From contig JAEYZI010000079.1 of NCBI GenBank assembly GCA_023428065.1, positions 1 through 64,000 on the forward strand: a stretch of 64,000 bases of DNA, written 5' to 3'. This stretch comes from Actinomycetes bacterium. Lineage in GTDB: Bacteria > Actinomycetota > Actinomycetes > Actinomycetales > Microbacteriaceae. Of this stretch, positions 9,243 to 17,623 are shown in pieces; the stretch's first letter is position 1, and every line of letters starts with the position of its first letter. The position numbers were made by a program, and so were the translations under genes. The notes beneath the pieces are model-generated. The model worked only from the letters and a program-made list of their open reading frames with translations. It did not search any database and had not been told where the DNA came from.

Positions 9243-10118
9243 GTGAGTTCTCCACTTCCGGCCTCGAGCCGGCCGGCTCCCCACGAGCCGAGCCGGCTCG
9301 AGGTCGAACGTCGTGCCTATCGTCGACGGCAGCAGCTCCGCTCGGTGCTGATCGCCGCGCTCTCGACGGTCGTCGTCGCCGTCGTCGTGTGGGCGACGGT
9401 CATCAACACCGAGGGTTGGGCGGCCGTCCAGCGCTTCTTCCTCGACCCCGAGATCGCCTGGCGCTTCCTGCCGAAGGTGTGGGACGGGTTCCTCTTCAAC
9501 CTGCAGGTTCTCGCGATCTCGGTCGTCACCGTCGGCGTCGTCGCGCTCCTGCTCGCGACCTTGCGCACCCTGCGGGGCCCCGTGTTCTTCCCGCTGCGCG
9601 TGCTCGCCGCCGGCTACACCGACCTGTTCCGCGGGCTGCCGTTCATCATCGTGCTCTACATCGTCGGCTACGGCATCCCGACGATCACGAACACGCGCTT
9701 CTCGCCCGTCGTGCTGGGCGTGCTCGCGATCACGCTCACCTACTCGGCCTACGTCGCGGAGGTGCTGCGCGCCGGGATCGAGGCCGTGCACCCCTCGCAG
9801 CGACTCGCCGCGCGCGCCCTCGGCCTCGGCTACTCGCAGACGCTCGGACGGATCGTGCTGCCGCAGGCGGTGCGCAAGGTCACGCCCCCGCTCATGAACG
9901 ACTTCCTGTCGATGCAGAAGGACGTGGGCCTCGTGTCGATCCTCGGCGCAGTGGACGCCGTGCGCGCGGCCCAGAGCGCGGCCGCGCAGAGCTACAACTT
10001 CACGCCCTACATCGTCGCGGGGGTGCTGTTCATCCTGCTCGCGATCCCCACCATCCGCCTCACCGACTGGTACTCCGCGCGGCTGCGCGACCGCGAGCAG
10101 ATGGGATCGATCGTATGA
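9243..10118 (+). CDS. Amino-acid ABC transporter permease
   Basis: 291 aa, HisM/GlnP family with hydrophobic segments from residue ~35 onward. The cytoplasmic EAA loop is present as VLRAGIEAVHPSQRLAARALGL, where it docks on the ATPase. An unusually long basic N-terminal tail (residues 1-35, with several Arg) precedes the first membrane segment. Its stop overlaps the ATPase start (ATGA), so the two are coupled. One permease gene is present, so the transporter probably uses a homodimer. Confidence 0.9.
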   Translation: MSSPLPASSRPAPHEPSRLEVERRAYRRRQQLRSVLIAALSTVVVAVVVWATVINTEGWAAVQRFFLDPEIAWRFLPKVWDGFLFNLQVLAISVVTVGVVALLLATLRTLRGPVFFPLRVLAAGYTDLFRGLPFIIVLYIVGYGIPTITNTRFSPVVLGVLAITLTYSAYVAEVLRAGIEAVHPSQRLAARALGLGYSQTLGRIVLPQAVRKVTPPLMNDFLSMQKDVGLVSILGAVDAVRAAQSAAAQSYNFTPYIVAGVLFILLAIPTIRLTDWYSARLRDREQMGSIV

Positions 10119-10846
10119 GCGCGGTGCTGAGCGCGACCGAGGTCTGGAAGTCGTTCGGCGACAAGCAGGTGCTGCGCGGCATCTCGCTCGAGCTCGCCGC
10201 GCACGAGGTCGTCGCGCTCATCGGCCCGAGCGGTTCGGGCAAGTCGACGCTCCTGCGCTGCCTCAACCTGCTCGAACCGATCGACGACGGCCGCATCGTG
10301 CTCGGCGGCGACGACATCTCCGACCCGCGCGTGAAGCCGGATGCCGTGCGCGCCCGCTTCGGCGTCGTCTTCCAGCACTACAACCTCTTCCCCCACCTCT
10401 CGGTGCTCGACAACGTGACGCTCGCCTCGCGCGTCGTGCACGGTGTGCCCCGTCGGGAGGCGGAGGAGCGCGGCCTGCAGCTGCTCGACCGGATCGGACT
10501 CGCCGACAAGGCGCGCGAGCACCCCGACCGCCTCTCGGGCGGTCAGCAGCAGCGGGCGGCGATCGTGCGCGCGATCGCGACCGACCCGGAGGTGCTGCTG
10601 CTCGACGAGATCACGAGCGCGCTCGATCCCGAGCTCGTGGGCGAGGTGCTCGACCTCGTGCGCGAGCTCGCGGCCGACGGCGCGACGATCCTCATGGCGA
10701 CGCACGAGATGGCGTTCGCGCGCGATGTCGCGCACCGGGTGCTCTTCCTCGACGGCGGCGTCGTGGTCGAGGAGGGTGCGGCGTACGAGCTCTTCGCATC
10801 GCCGCGCGAGGCGCGCACGCGCGAGTTCCTCGCCCGGCTGGGCTGA
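10115..10846 (+). CDS. Amino-acid ABC transporter ATP-binding protein
   Basis: 243 aa, GlnQ/HisP class. Walker A is GPSGSGKST, the signature is LSGGQQQR, Walker B is VLLLDEITSALD and the switch His is in ATHEMAF. The ATG overlaps the permease stop. DEITSALDPEL in place of the more usual DEPTSALDPEL is a mild variant also found in actinobacterial homologues. The gene ends one base before the convergent nnrD stop, leaving no room for a separate terminator. Confidence 0.93.
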   Translation: MSAVLSATEVWKSFGDKQVLRGISLELAAHEVVALIGPSGSGKSTLLRCLNLLEPIDDGRIVLGGDDISDPRVKPDAVRARFGVVFQHYNLFPHLSVLDNVTLASRVVHGVPRREAEERGLQLLDRIGLADKAREHPDRLSGGQQQRAAIVRAIATDPEVLLLDEITSALDPELVGEVLDLVRELAADGATILMATHEMAFARDVAHRVLFLDGGVVVEEGAAYELFASPREARTREFLARLG

Positions 10847-10847
10847 C

Positions 10848-11663
10848 TCAGCCCCCGAGCACCTCGCGCACGACGCCCGGGAGCTCGGCGCACAGCTCGA
10901 GCACCGTGAACGGCCCGCCCCGACTCGCCCGCTCGGCCGCGAGGCCGTGGAGCACGGCGGCGGTCGCGGCGAGCGGGGCCGCGGTCCCCGCGTCGGCGGC
11001 GAGCTCGAGGGAGTGGGTGGCGAGGAGAGCCCCGAGCACGCCGGCGAGAGCATCGCCCGCCCCCGCGGTGGCGGTCCACGTCGGCGCGCACGTGACGTCG
11101 ATGAGCCCGCCGTCCGGGTCGGCGACGTACGTCGTGTGGCCCTTGAGCAACACGATCGCGTCGAAGCGTGCGGCGGCCGCGAGCGCCGCTCCCGCCGCAT
11201 CCGCCGTCACGGCGTCGCGTCCGGTGCCGAGCAGCCGCGCGAGCTCTCCCGCGTGCGGCACGAGTACGCGGGTGCCGCGCGCCCGCTCGAGCATCCCGAG
11301 GGCGCCCGCATCGACGACCGTCGGCACGGCGTCGGCGAGCGCACGGTCGCGCATCGTCGCCGAGTACTCGTCGAGCGCGTCCGGGTCCTGCCCGGAGCCC
11401 ACGACCCACGCCTGCACGCGGCCCTCAGCGGTCACCGCCTCGGGTCGCCGCTGCAGCACGAGCCGCGTCGGGCGTCCCGCGCCGAGGTAGCGCACCATCC
11501 CGACGCCCGTGCGCAGCGCGGCCTCGACACCCAGCACGGCCGCACCCGGGTAGCGGGCGGAGCCCGTCGCGAATCCCACGACGCCCCGCGAGTACTTGTC
11601 GTCGTCGGGCCCCGGCACCGCGATCCACGCTCGCGCCTGCTCCGCCCCGAAAATCGTCGCCAT
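10848..11663 (-). CDS. nnrD: ADP/ATP-dependent NAD(P)H-hydrate dehydratase
   Basis: About 271 aa, the YjeF C-terminal (carbohydrate-kinase-like) domain alone. It repairs damaged, hydrated NAD(P)H by nucleotide-dependent dehydration. Visible motifs are KYSRGVVGFATGS near the N-terminus, the VVDAGAL region, LLKGHTTYVADPDGG and the catalytic/phosphate loop TAGAGDALAGVLGAL. The YjeF epimerase domain is absent, so that activity must be encoded elsewhere or be missing. The ATG at 11663 was chosen because the longer frame overlaps the divergent HAD gene. Confidence 0.85.
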   Translation of the reverse strand: MATIFGAEQARAWIAVPGPDDDKYSRGVVGFATGSARYPGAAVLGVEAALRTGVGMVRYLGAGRPTRLVLQRRPEAVTAEGRVQAWVVGSGQDPDALDEYSATMRDRALADAVPTVVDAGALGMLERARGTRVLVPHAGELARLLGTGRDAVTADAAGAALAAAARFDAIVLLKGHTTYVADPDGGLIDVTCAPTWTATAGAGDALAGVLGALLATHSLELAADAGTAAPLAATAAVLHGLAAERASRGGPFTVLELCAELPGVVREVLGG

Positions 11664-11685
11664 GGCGTCACGATAGTTTGGGAAG

Positions 11686-12327
11686 GTGAGCAACGCGGGT
11701 CCCGGTCGCATCAGCATCCCCGATCGGGTGGTGGTCTTCGACTACGGCGAGGTCATCTCGATGTCGCAGAGCGAGCACGATCGGCGCGCGATCCTCGGCA
11801 CCGCCCTCCAGGACGCGGACGACTTCTGGCCCGTGTACTGGCGGCACCGCGACGACCTCGACAAGGGCGCCGTCTCCGTCGTCGAGTACTGGCAGCGGGT
11901 GGCCGCCGACCTCGGCGTCACGTGGGATCTGCCGACGATCCAGCGGCTGTGGGCGATCGACTTCCGCAGCTGGATCAGCGTCGAGCCGGGCACGGTGCGC
12001 CTCATCGAGGAGCTCCACGCGGGCGGCACGCGCACCGCGCTCCTCTCCAACGCGGGCTTCGACTTCGGCGACGCGTTCCGCAACGCGCCGTTCGCGACCG
12101 TGTTCGAGCGCGTCTTCGTGAGCGCGGAGCTCGGACTGCTGAAGCCGGAGCCGGAGATCTACCGGCACGTGGCCCGCGAACTCGGCATCGAGCTCGACCG
12201 CATGGTCTTCATCGACAACAAGGCTCCCAACGTCGAGGGGGCCACCGCGCTCGGCGCCACGGGGCACGTGTTCACGGACGTGCCCCGCCTGCGGCGGTTC
12301 CTCGAGTCCCTCGCGGGAGAGCACTGA
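11686..12327 (+). CDS. HAD-superfamily hydrolase
   Basis: 213 aa, subfamily IA-like. Motif I is VVFDYGEVI, with the nucleophile Asp and an unusual Tyr-Gly in place of the common Asp-x-Asp; motif II is ALLSNAG; motif III and IV are KPEPEIY and VFIDNKAPN. Such proteins are small-molecule phosphatases (YihX-like) or dehalogenases; the FDxG start and SNxG motif II favour a phosphatase or phosphohydrolase. The stop directly abuts the next gene's ATG, so they are co-transcribed. The GTG start has only a weak, close GGGAAGG site. Confidence 0.8.
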   Translation: MSNAGPGRISIPDRVVVFDYGEVISMSQSEHDRRAILGTALQDADDFWPVYWRHRDDLDKGAVSVVEYWQRVAADLGVTWDLPTIQRLWAIDFRSWISVEPGTVRLIEELHAGGTRTALLSNAGFDFGDAFRNAPFATVFERVFVSAELGLLKPEPEIYRHVARELGIELDRMVFIDNKAPNVEGATALGATGHVFTDVPRLRRFLESLAGEH

Positions 12328-13410
12328 ATGCCCGGGCTCTTCGACCCCATCACCGTCCGCCGTGCCGAGATCGCCAACCGTCTGTGGGTGGCGCCCATGT
12401 GCCAGTACTCGGTGCAGGCGTGCGACGGCGTGCCGACGGACTGGCACCTCGTGCACCTCGGTTCGCTCGCTCGCGGGGGCGCGGGCCTCGTGATCGCCGA
12501 GGCGACCGCCATCTCGCCTGACGCCCGCATCACCCCGCAGGACACGGGGCTGTGGAACGAGGAGCAGGAGGCCGCCTGGGCCCGCATCACGACCTTCGTG
12601 CGCTCGCAGGGTGCCGTGGCCGGCATCCAGCTCGGGCACGCGGGCCGCAAGGCGTCGACGTTCGCCCCGTGGGGCTCCGAACGCTCGGGCTCGGTGCCGC
12701 CCGAGGACGGGGGCTGGCCCACGGTCGCGCCGTCGGCGGTCGCCTTCGAGGGCTACGCCGTGCCGCGTGCGCTCGCGACCGAGGAGCTCCCGGGGATCGT
12801 GCGGGGTTTCGCGGATGCCGCGGCGCGCGCCGTCCGCGCGGGCTTCGAGCTCGTGGAGCTGCACGCGGCGCACGGCTACCTCCTCCACGAGTTCCTGTCG
12901 CCGCTGTCGAACCTGCGCGAGGACGCGTACGGCGGGTCGCTCGAGAACCGCGCGCGCCTGCTCCTCGAGGTCGTGCGCGCGATGCGCGCGGCGATCGGCG
13001 ACGAAGTTCCGCTCTTCGTGCGCTTCTCGGGCACCGACTGGGCCGAGGGCGGCTGGGACGTCGACGAGACCGCGATCGTGTCCCGCTGGGCGCGCGACGC
13101 GGGCGCCGACCTCTTCGACGTCTCGAGCGGGGGGCTCGTGGCCCACCAGTCGATCCCCGCAGGCCCCGGCTACCAGGTGCCGCTCGCCGAGCGGGTGCGC
13201 GGCGGCGGCGAACTCACGGTCTCGGCGGTCGGGCTCATCACGGATCCGCATCACGCCGACGAGATCGTGCGCTCCGGGCGGGCGGATGCGATCATGCTCG
13301 GCCGGGAGATGCTCCGCGACCCGCACTTCCCGCTGCGCGCCGCTCGTGCGCTCGGCGTCGAGGTGACGTGGCCGCCCCAGTACCTGCGCGCCCGCCGTCC
13401 CGCCGCCTGA
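12328..13410 (+). CDS. Old Yellow Enzyme, YqjM-type NADH:flavin oxidoreductase
   Basis: 360 aa FMN-dependent ene-reductase, TIM barrel. The motif MCQYS near residue 22-26 has the Cys typical of the YqjM/thermophilic-like class. GHAGRKAS, HAAHGYLLHEFLSPLSN (active-site His-x-x-His), NLREDAYGGS and LGREMLRDPHFP at the C-terminus are all conserved. Reduces activated alkenes such as enones and may act in oxidative-stress detoxification; natural substrates of the family are largely unknown. The ATG follows the HAD stop directly with no gap. Confidence 0.92.
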   Translation: MPGLFDPITVRRAEIANRLWVAPMCQYSVQACDGVPTDWHLVHLGSLARGGAGLVIAEATAISPDARITPQDTGLWNEEQEAAWARITTFVRSQGAVAGIQLGHAGRKASTFAPWGSERSGSVPPEDGGWPTVAPSAVAFEGYAVPRALATEELPGIVRGFADAAARAVRAGFELVELHAAHGYLLHEFLSPLSNLREDAYGGSLENRARLLLEVVRAMRAAIGDEVPLFVRFSGTDWAEGGWDVDETAIVSRWARDAGADLFDVSSGGLVAHQSIPAGPGYQVPLAERVRGGGELTVSAVGLITDPHHADEIVRSGRADAIMLGREMLRDPHFPLRAARALGVEVTWPPQYLRARRPAA

Positions 13411-13439
13411 CGCGCCCAGGCTCCTCGGGGCGGGAGCCC

Positions 13440-13497
13440 GTCGCCGCGGATCATCGCGGCGACCGACGCCCAGGCGAAGCCCCGCGGATTATCGCGG
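13440..13497. terminator. Two hairpins built on a 24-bp direct repeat
   Basis: Two 24-base copies (13445-13468 and 13483-13506) differ at one base. The first yields hairpin GTCGCCGCG-gatcat-CGCGGCGAC (13440-13463); the second yields CCGCG-gattat-CGCGG (13482-13497). They separate the convergent OYE and CorC-like genes and fit a bidirectional terminator. The minus-strand stop codon (TAA, 13489-13491) lies in the loop of the second hairpin. Confidence 0.6.
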
Positions 13498-14541
13498 CGA
13501 CCGACGATCCGTCGCGTCCTGCACCTCTCCCACGAGCTCTTCGATGATGTCTTCGAGGAAGAGCACGCCGCGTGTCGCGCCGCTCTCGTCGAATACGCGT
13601 GCGACGTGGCTGCCGGCGCGCCGGAGCATGGCGAGGGCGTCTTCGAGCTCCATGCCGCGGTAGAGGGAGATGAGCTGGCGGATGCGCTTGGGCGGCACGG
13701 GGTCGTCGAACTCGTCGTCGTCGAGGTCGATGACGTCTTTGAGGTGCACGTAGCCGCTCGGCTCGCCGTCCTCGTCGACGAGGACGTAGCGGCTGAACCC
13801 GTGCTGGGCGACGGCGTGTTCGACGTCCGCGGGTGTCGCGTCCTCGGGGAGGGTGACGAGCGCGTCCATGCCGAGGGCGACGTCCGCGACCTTCTTGGTC
13901 GTGAATTCGAAGGCGTTGCTGAGGGTGCCGGTGGTGTCGGTGAGCACGCCTTCGCGCGTGGAGGTGCGAACGATGAGCTCCACCTCTTCGACCGTGAAGG
14001 CGCTCGTGGCTTCGTTCTTCGGCTGCACGCGGAAGAGCAGCAGCACGCCGTTGGCGGTCGCGTTGAGGGCGCGGATGACGGGGCGGAAGACGGTGGCGAC
14101 GGCGACGAGCGGCGGGGCGAGCAGCAGCACGGAGCGGTCGGGCACGGAGAACGAGATGTTCTTCGGCACCATCTCGCCGAACACGACGTGCAGGAACGAC
14201 ACGAGCACGAGCGTGACGATGAATGCGACGGTGCCGATGACCTCCTCCGGCCATCCGGTGAGCGCGAAAGGCACCTCGAGGAGGTGGTGGATGGCGGGCT
14301 CGGAGACGTTGAGGATGAGCAGCGAGCACACGGTGATGCCGAGCTGGCTCGTCGCGAGCATGAGCGTCGCGTGTTCCATCGCCCAGAGCGCGGTCTTGGC
14401 GGAGCGGGATCCCGCTTCGGCGCGCGGCTCGATCTGGGAGCGCCGGGCGGAGATGACGGCGAACTCGGCGCCCACGAAGAACGCGTTGGCGGCGAGCAGG
14501 ATGACGAGCCAGGCGAGGCCCCACCAGTCGGAGGCGTTCAT
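13489..14541 (-). CDS. CorC/HlyC-like membrane protein with CBS domains (second of pair)
   Basis: 350 aa, DUF21-CBS family. A DUF21 membrane domain (residues ~5-150, three or four segments, with the motif FGEMVPKNISF) is followed by paired CBS domains, including GMDALVTLPEDAT and YVHLKDVIDLDDD. Family members are linked to magnesium/cobalt efflux and to divalent-metal homeostasis. Its ATG overlaps the stop of the first copy (ATGA). The C-terminal transporter-associated domain seen in many relatives is missing here, as the protein ends shortly after the CBS pair. The stop falls within a direct repeat. Confidence 0.88.
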   Translation of the reverse strand: MNASDWWGLAWLVILLAANAFFVGAEFAVISARRSQIEPRAEAGSRSAKTALWAMEHATLMLATSQLGITVCSLLILNVSEPAIHHLLEVPFALTGWPEEVIGTVAFIVTLVLVSFLHVVFGEMVPKNISFSVPDRSVLLLAPPLVAVATVFRPVIRALNATANGVLLLFRVQPKNEATSAFTVEEVELIVRTSTREGVLTDTTGTLSNAFEFTTKKVADVALGMDALVTLPEDATPADVEHAVAQHGFSRYVLVDEDGEPSGYVHLKDVIDLDDDEFDDPVPPKRIRQLISLYRGMELEDALAMLRRAGSHVARVFDESGATRGVLFLEDIIEELVGEVQDATDRRSPR

Positions 14542-15854
14542 CGCTCCTCCTCCTGCCCGTCGGGGCGCGGGGTGAACCGCACCCGGTCGACGCGGCGGCC
14601 GTCCATGCGTTCGATGCGGAAGGTGCCCGCGTCGATCTCGACGGTGTCGCCGACGACGGGGATGCGGCCGAGTTCGCTCATGAGGTAGCCGGCGACGGTC
14701 TCGTAGGGGCCGTCGTCGGGCACGGTGACGCCGGCGCGGTCGAGCAGCTCGTCGGGGCGCAGGGCACCGGGGAAGGTGAGCCAGCCGCGGCTGCGCACGA
14801 CGTCGGGGCGGGAGCGGTCGTGCTCGTCGGAGACCTCTCCGACGAGCTCCTCGACGAGGTCTTCGAGGGTCGCGACGCCCGCCGTGCCGCCGTATTCGTC
14901 GACCACGACGGCGATCTGGAAGCTGCGGGCGCGCAGCTCGCCGAGGAGGGTGTCGAGCTTCATGGTCTCGGGCACGCGCAGCGCGTCGGTCTGGAGCGCG
15001 CTGACGGGGACGGATGCGCGCCGCTCGCGCGGCACGGCGACCGCCTGCTTGATGTGGACGACGCCGACGATGTCGTCGGGGCTCTCGTCGATGACGGGGA
15101 AGCGCGAGTAGCCGGTGCGCCGCGCGAGTTCGATGACGGTCTCGGCGGTGTCGGTGCGGCGGGCGGCGGCGAGCCGCGGGCGCGGGGTCATGACGTCGGC
15201 CGCCGTGTGCTCGGAGAACACGAGGGTGCGGGCGAGGAGGGTCGCCGTGTCGCGGTCGAGGGAGCCCTCGCTCGCCGAGCGGCGCACGAGGCTCTTGAGC
15301 TCGTCGGCGGTGCGGGCGGAGCTGAGCTCTTCCTTGGGCTCGATTCCCATGGCCCGCAGCACGGCGTTGGCGGTGCCGTTGAGCAGCGCGACGAACGGCT
15401 TGAAGACCGTCGTGAAGACGAGCTGGAACGGGATGACGAGCTTGGCGGTCTGGCGCGGGAGCGCGAGGGCGAAGTTCTTCGGCACGAGTTCGCCGATGAT
15501 CATCGACAGCAGGGTGGCGACGGCGACGGCGACGATGGGCGCGATGATGCGTGCCGTGCCCTCGGCGATGCCCCACGCGTCGAAGAGCGGGCGGAGCCAC
15601 GCGCTGAAGGCGGGCTCGAGGGTGAAGCCGGCGAGCAGTGTCGTGAGGGTGATGCCGAGCTGGGCTGCGGACAGGTGCGTCGAGGTCACCCGGAGCGCGC
15701 GGATGGTGGGGCCGAGCATCGTCTCGCCCTTGGACTGGCGGTCCTCGAGGTCGTGGCGATCGAGGTTGACGAGCGCGAACTCGCTCGCGACGAAGAGTCC
15801 GGTGCCGACCGTGAGGAGCATCCCCGCGATGAACATCCACCATTCGGGACTCAT
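14538..15854 (-). CDS. CorC/HlyC-like membrane protein with CBS and CorC_HlyC domains (first of pair)
   Basis: 438 aa. Domains in order: DUF21 membrane region (residues ~5-190, with GELVPKNFALALP), paired CBS domains (~210-330, with GVVHIKQAVAVP and VVVDEYGGTAGVATLEDLVEELVGEVSDE), and a C-terminal CorC_HlyC domain (~345-430, AGYLMSELGRIPVVGDTVEID). This is the complete form, with the next gene a shorter paralogue. Tandem pairs of this kind are common in Actinobacteria and may form a heteromer; that is inference. Haemolysin naming in databases is historical. Confidence 0.9.
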   Translation of the reverse strand: MSPEWWMFIAGMLLTVGTGLFVASEFALVNLDRHDLEDRQSKGETMLGPTIRALRVTSTHLSAAQLGITLTTLLAGFTLEPAFSAWLRPLFDAWGIAEGTARIIAPIVAVAVATLLSMIIGELVPKNFALALPRQTAKLVIPFQLVFTTVFKPFVALLNGTANAVLRAMGIEPKEELSSARTADELKSLVRRSASEGSLDRDTATLLARTLVFSEHTAADVMTPRPRLAAARRTDTAETVIELARRTGYSRFPVIDESPDDIVGVVHIKQAVAVPRERRASVPVSALQTDALRVPETMKLDTLLGELRARSFQIAVVVDEYGGTAGVATLEDLVEELVGEVSDEHDRSRPDVVRSRGWLTFPGALRPDELLDRAGVTVPDDGPYETVAGYLMSELGRIPVVGDTVEIDAGTFRIERMDGRRVDRVRFTPRPDGQEEER

Positions 15855-16008
15855 CGCTCACCCCCCATTGCGGTGTTCACCGGCGTGGGTCTGTCAGCTG
15901 GCGCTGCGTGGTCTGGCTCTGACGTCGAAGACGGAGGGTCATCCATGATCGCGCCAGCCTACAGCCAGTCGACCCGGACGTCGCTGGGTGCGGGGCGCCG
16001 CCGCCGAG

Positions 16009-17448
16009 TCACCAGGAGACGGGGAGGGCCTTGCCCTCTTCGTAGCCGGCGGCCGACTGGAAGCCGACGACGGCGCGCTCGTGGAACTCGGGGAGCGATG
16101 CGGCTCCCGCGTAGGTGAACGAGCTGCGCACCCCCGAGGTGATCATGTCGAGCAGGTCTTCGAGCGAGGGGCGGTGGGGGTCGAGGTAGATCTTCGAGCT
16201 CGAGATGCCTTCCGCGAAGAGCTCCTTGCGGGCGAGCTCGTAGGGGTCGAGTCGCCCGAACCGCTCCTGCACGGCTTTCGTCGACGCCATGCCCCAGCTC
16301 TCCTTGTAGAGCCGACCGGCGGCATCGGTCTCGAGGCGTCCCGGGGCCTCGATCGTGCCGGCGAACCAGGAGCCGATCATGACGGATGCGGCTCCCGCGG
16401 CGAGCGCGAGGGCGACGTCGCGCGGGTAGCGCACTCCCCCGTCGGCCCACACGTGGGCGCCGAGTTCGCGCGCGGCCTCCGCCGTCTCGAGCACGGCCGA
16501 GAACTGGGGCCTGCCGACCGCCGTCATCATGCGCGTCGTGCACATGGCGCCGGGGCCGACCCCGACCTTGATGATCGACGCGCCCGCCTCCACGAGGTCG
16601 CGCACGCCGTCGGCGGTGACGACGTTCCCGGCGACGAGCGGGATGCCGAGGCCGAGGCCGGCGATGGTGCGGAGCGCCGCGAGCATCCCCTCCTGGTGTC
16701 CGTGGGCCGTGTCGACGACGAGCACGTCGACTCCGGCGTCGGCGAGGGCGCGCGCTTTCGCGGCGACGTCGCCGTTGATCCCGACGGCGGCCGCGACGCG
16801 CAGGCGCCCGTCGGCGTCGAGAGCGGGCGAGTAGATGGTGGAGCGCAGGGCGCTGCGCCGCGTGACCGACCCCACGAGGCGCCCGTGGTGACGCACGAGG
16901 GCGACGTCGGCGTCCGCCTCGACGAGCAGGTCGAACGCGGCGCGCGGGCCGTCGAGGTCGTCGGCGTCGAGGGACGCCACGCCGCCGTGCACGAGGTCGC
17001 CGAGGCGTGCGTCGGGGAGCGCGGTCGCGAGCCGGGCGGCGGGCACGCATCCGCTCTCCTCGCCCGCGGGGTCGCGCAGCACGACGACGCCGGCGGCGAT
17101 CGGCGGGATGATGCGCAGCGCGTCGGCGACGGTCGCGTCGGAGGGCAGCTCGAGGGGCGCGTCCCAGCCGACGGGCTGCGCTTTGACGGCGCGGATGGCG
17201 GCGTCGAGCTCTTGGAGCGGGAGGTCCTGCGGGAGCACGCCGAGGCCGCCCCGGCGGGCGAGCGTCGCGGCGAGCCGTGGGCCCGTGACGGAGTTCATGT
17301 TGGCCGAGACGACGGGGATCGTGGCGCCCGTGCCGTCGGTCGTGGCGAGGTCGACGGAGAGCCGGCTCGCGACGCCGGACCGGTTCGGCACGAGGAAGAC
17401 GTCCGAGTAGGTGAGGTCGTGTGGGGGCACGCGTCCCATGAAGCGCAT
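16009..17448 (-). CDS. guaB1: GuaB1-family IMPDH-like protein (probable GMP reductase)
   Basis: 479 aa with the IMPDH barrel: VVSANMNSVTGP, active-site Cys loop GVGPGAMCTTRMM, and a CBS pair inserted at about residues 90-210. Actinobacteria carry GuaB2 (the true IMP dehydrogenase) and GuaB1; a mycobacterial GuaB1 was shown to be a CBS-containing GMP reductase that returns GMP to IMP. The sequence fits that group (shorter, GPGAMCTTR rather than GPGSICTTR). Expressed alone; the preceding gap (17449-17623) separates it from divergent kgd. Confidence 0.8.
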   Translation of the reverse strand: MRFMGRVPPHDLTYSDVFLVPNRSGVASRLSVDLATTDGTGATIPVVSANMNSVTGPRLAATLARRGGLGVLPQDLPLQELDAAIRAVKAQPVGWDAPLELPSDATVADALRIIPPIAAGVVVLRDPAGEESGCVPAARLATALPDARLGDLVHGGVASLDADDLDGPRAAFDLLVEADADVALVRHHGRLVGSVTRRSALRSTIYSPALDADGRLRVAAAVGINGDVAAKARALADAGVDVLVVDTAHGHQEGMLAALRTIAGLGLGIPLVAGNVVTADGVRDLVEAGASIIKVGVGPGAMCTTRMMTAVGRPQFSAVLETAEAARELGAHVWADGGVRYPRDVALALAAGAASVMIGSWFAGTIEAPGRLETDAAGRLYKESWGMASTKAVQERFGRLDPYELARKELFAEGISSSKIYLDPHRPSLEDLLDMITSGVRSSFTYAGAASLPEFHERAVVGFQSAAGYEEGKALPVSW

Positions 17449-17623
17449 GCCTCCACGGTAGGGGGTGCTCTCCGCGGGCGCACGGGTCGCCTGGGAGGTT
17501 CCCCGGACACCCCCATGATCGTCAACGGAGCGCGCCCCGAAACGTTAGGCTGGTGGCTGGTGTGACCAGCGGGGATCACCCGGATCCCTGGCACCGGCGA
17601 GTAGTGAGAGTGGGCGGTCGGCT

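Noticed and set aside
11668..13326. 552-codon open frame opposite the OYE and HAD genes
   Set aside because: Same low-complexity Arg/Glu/His shadow composition; the forward-strand genes explain the sequence.
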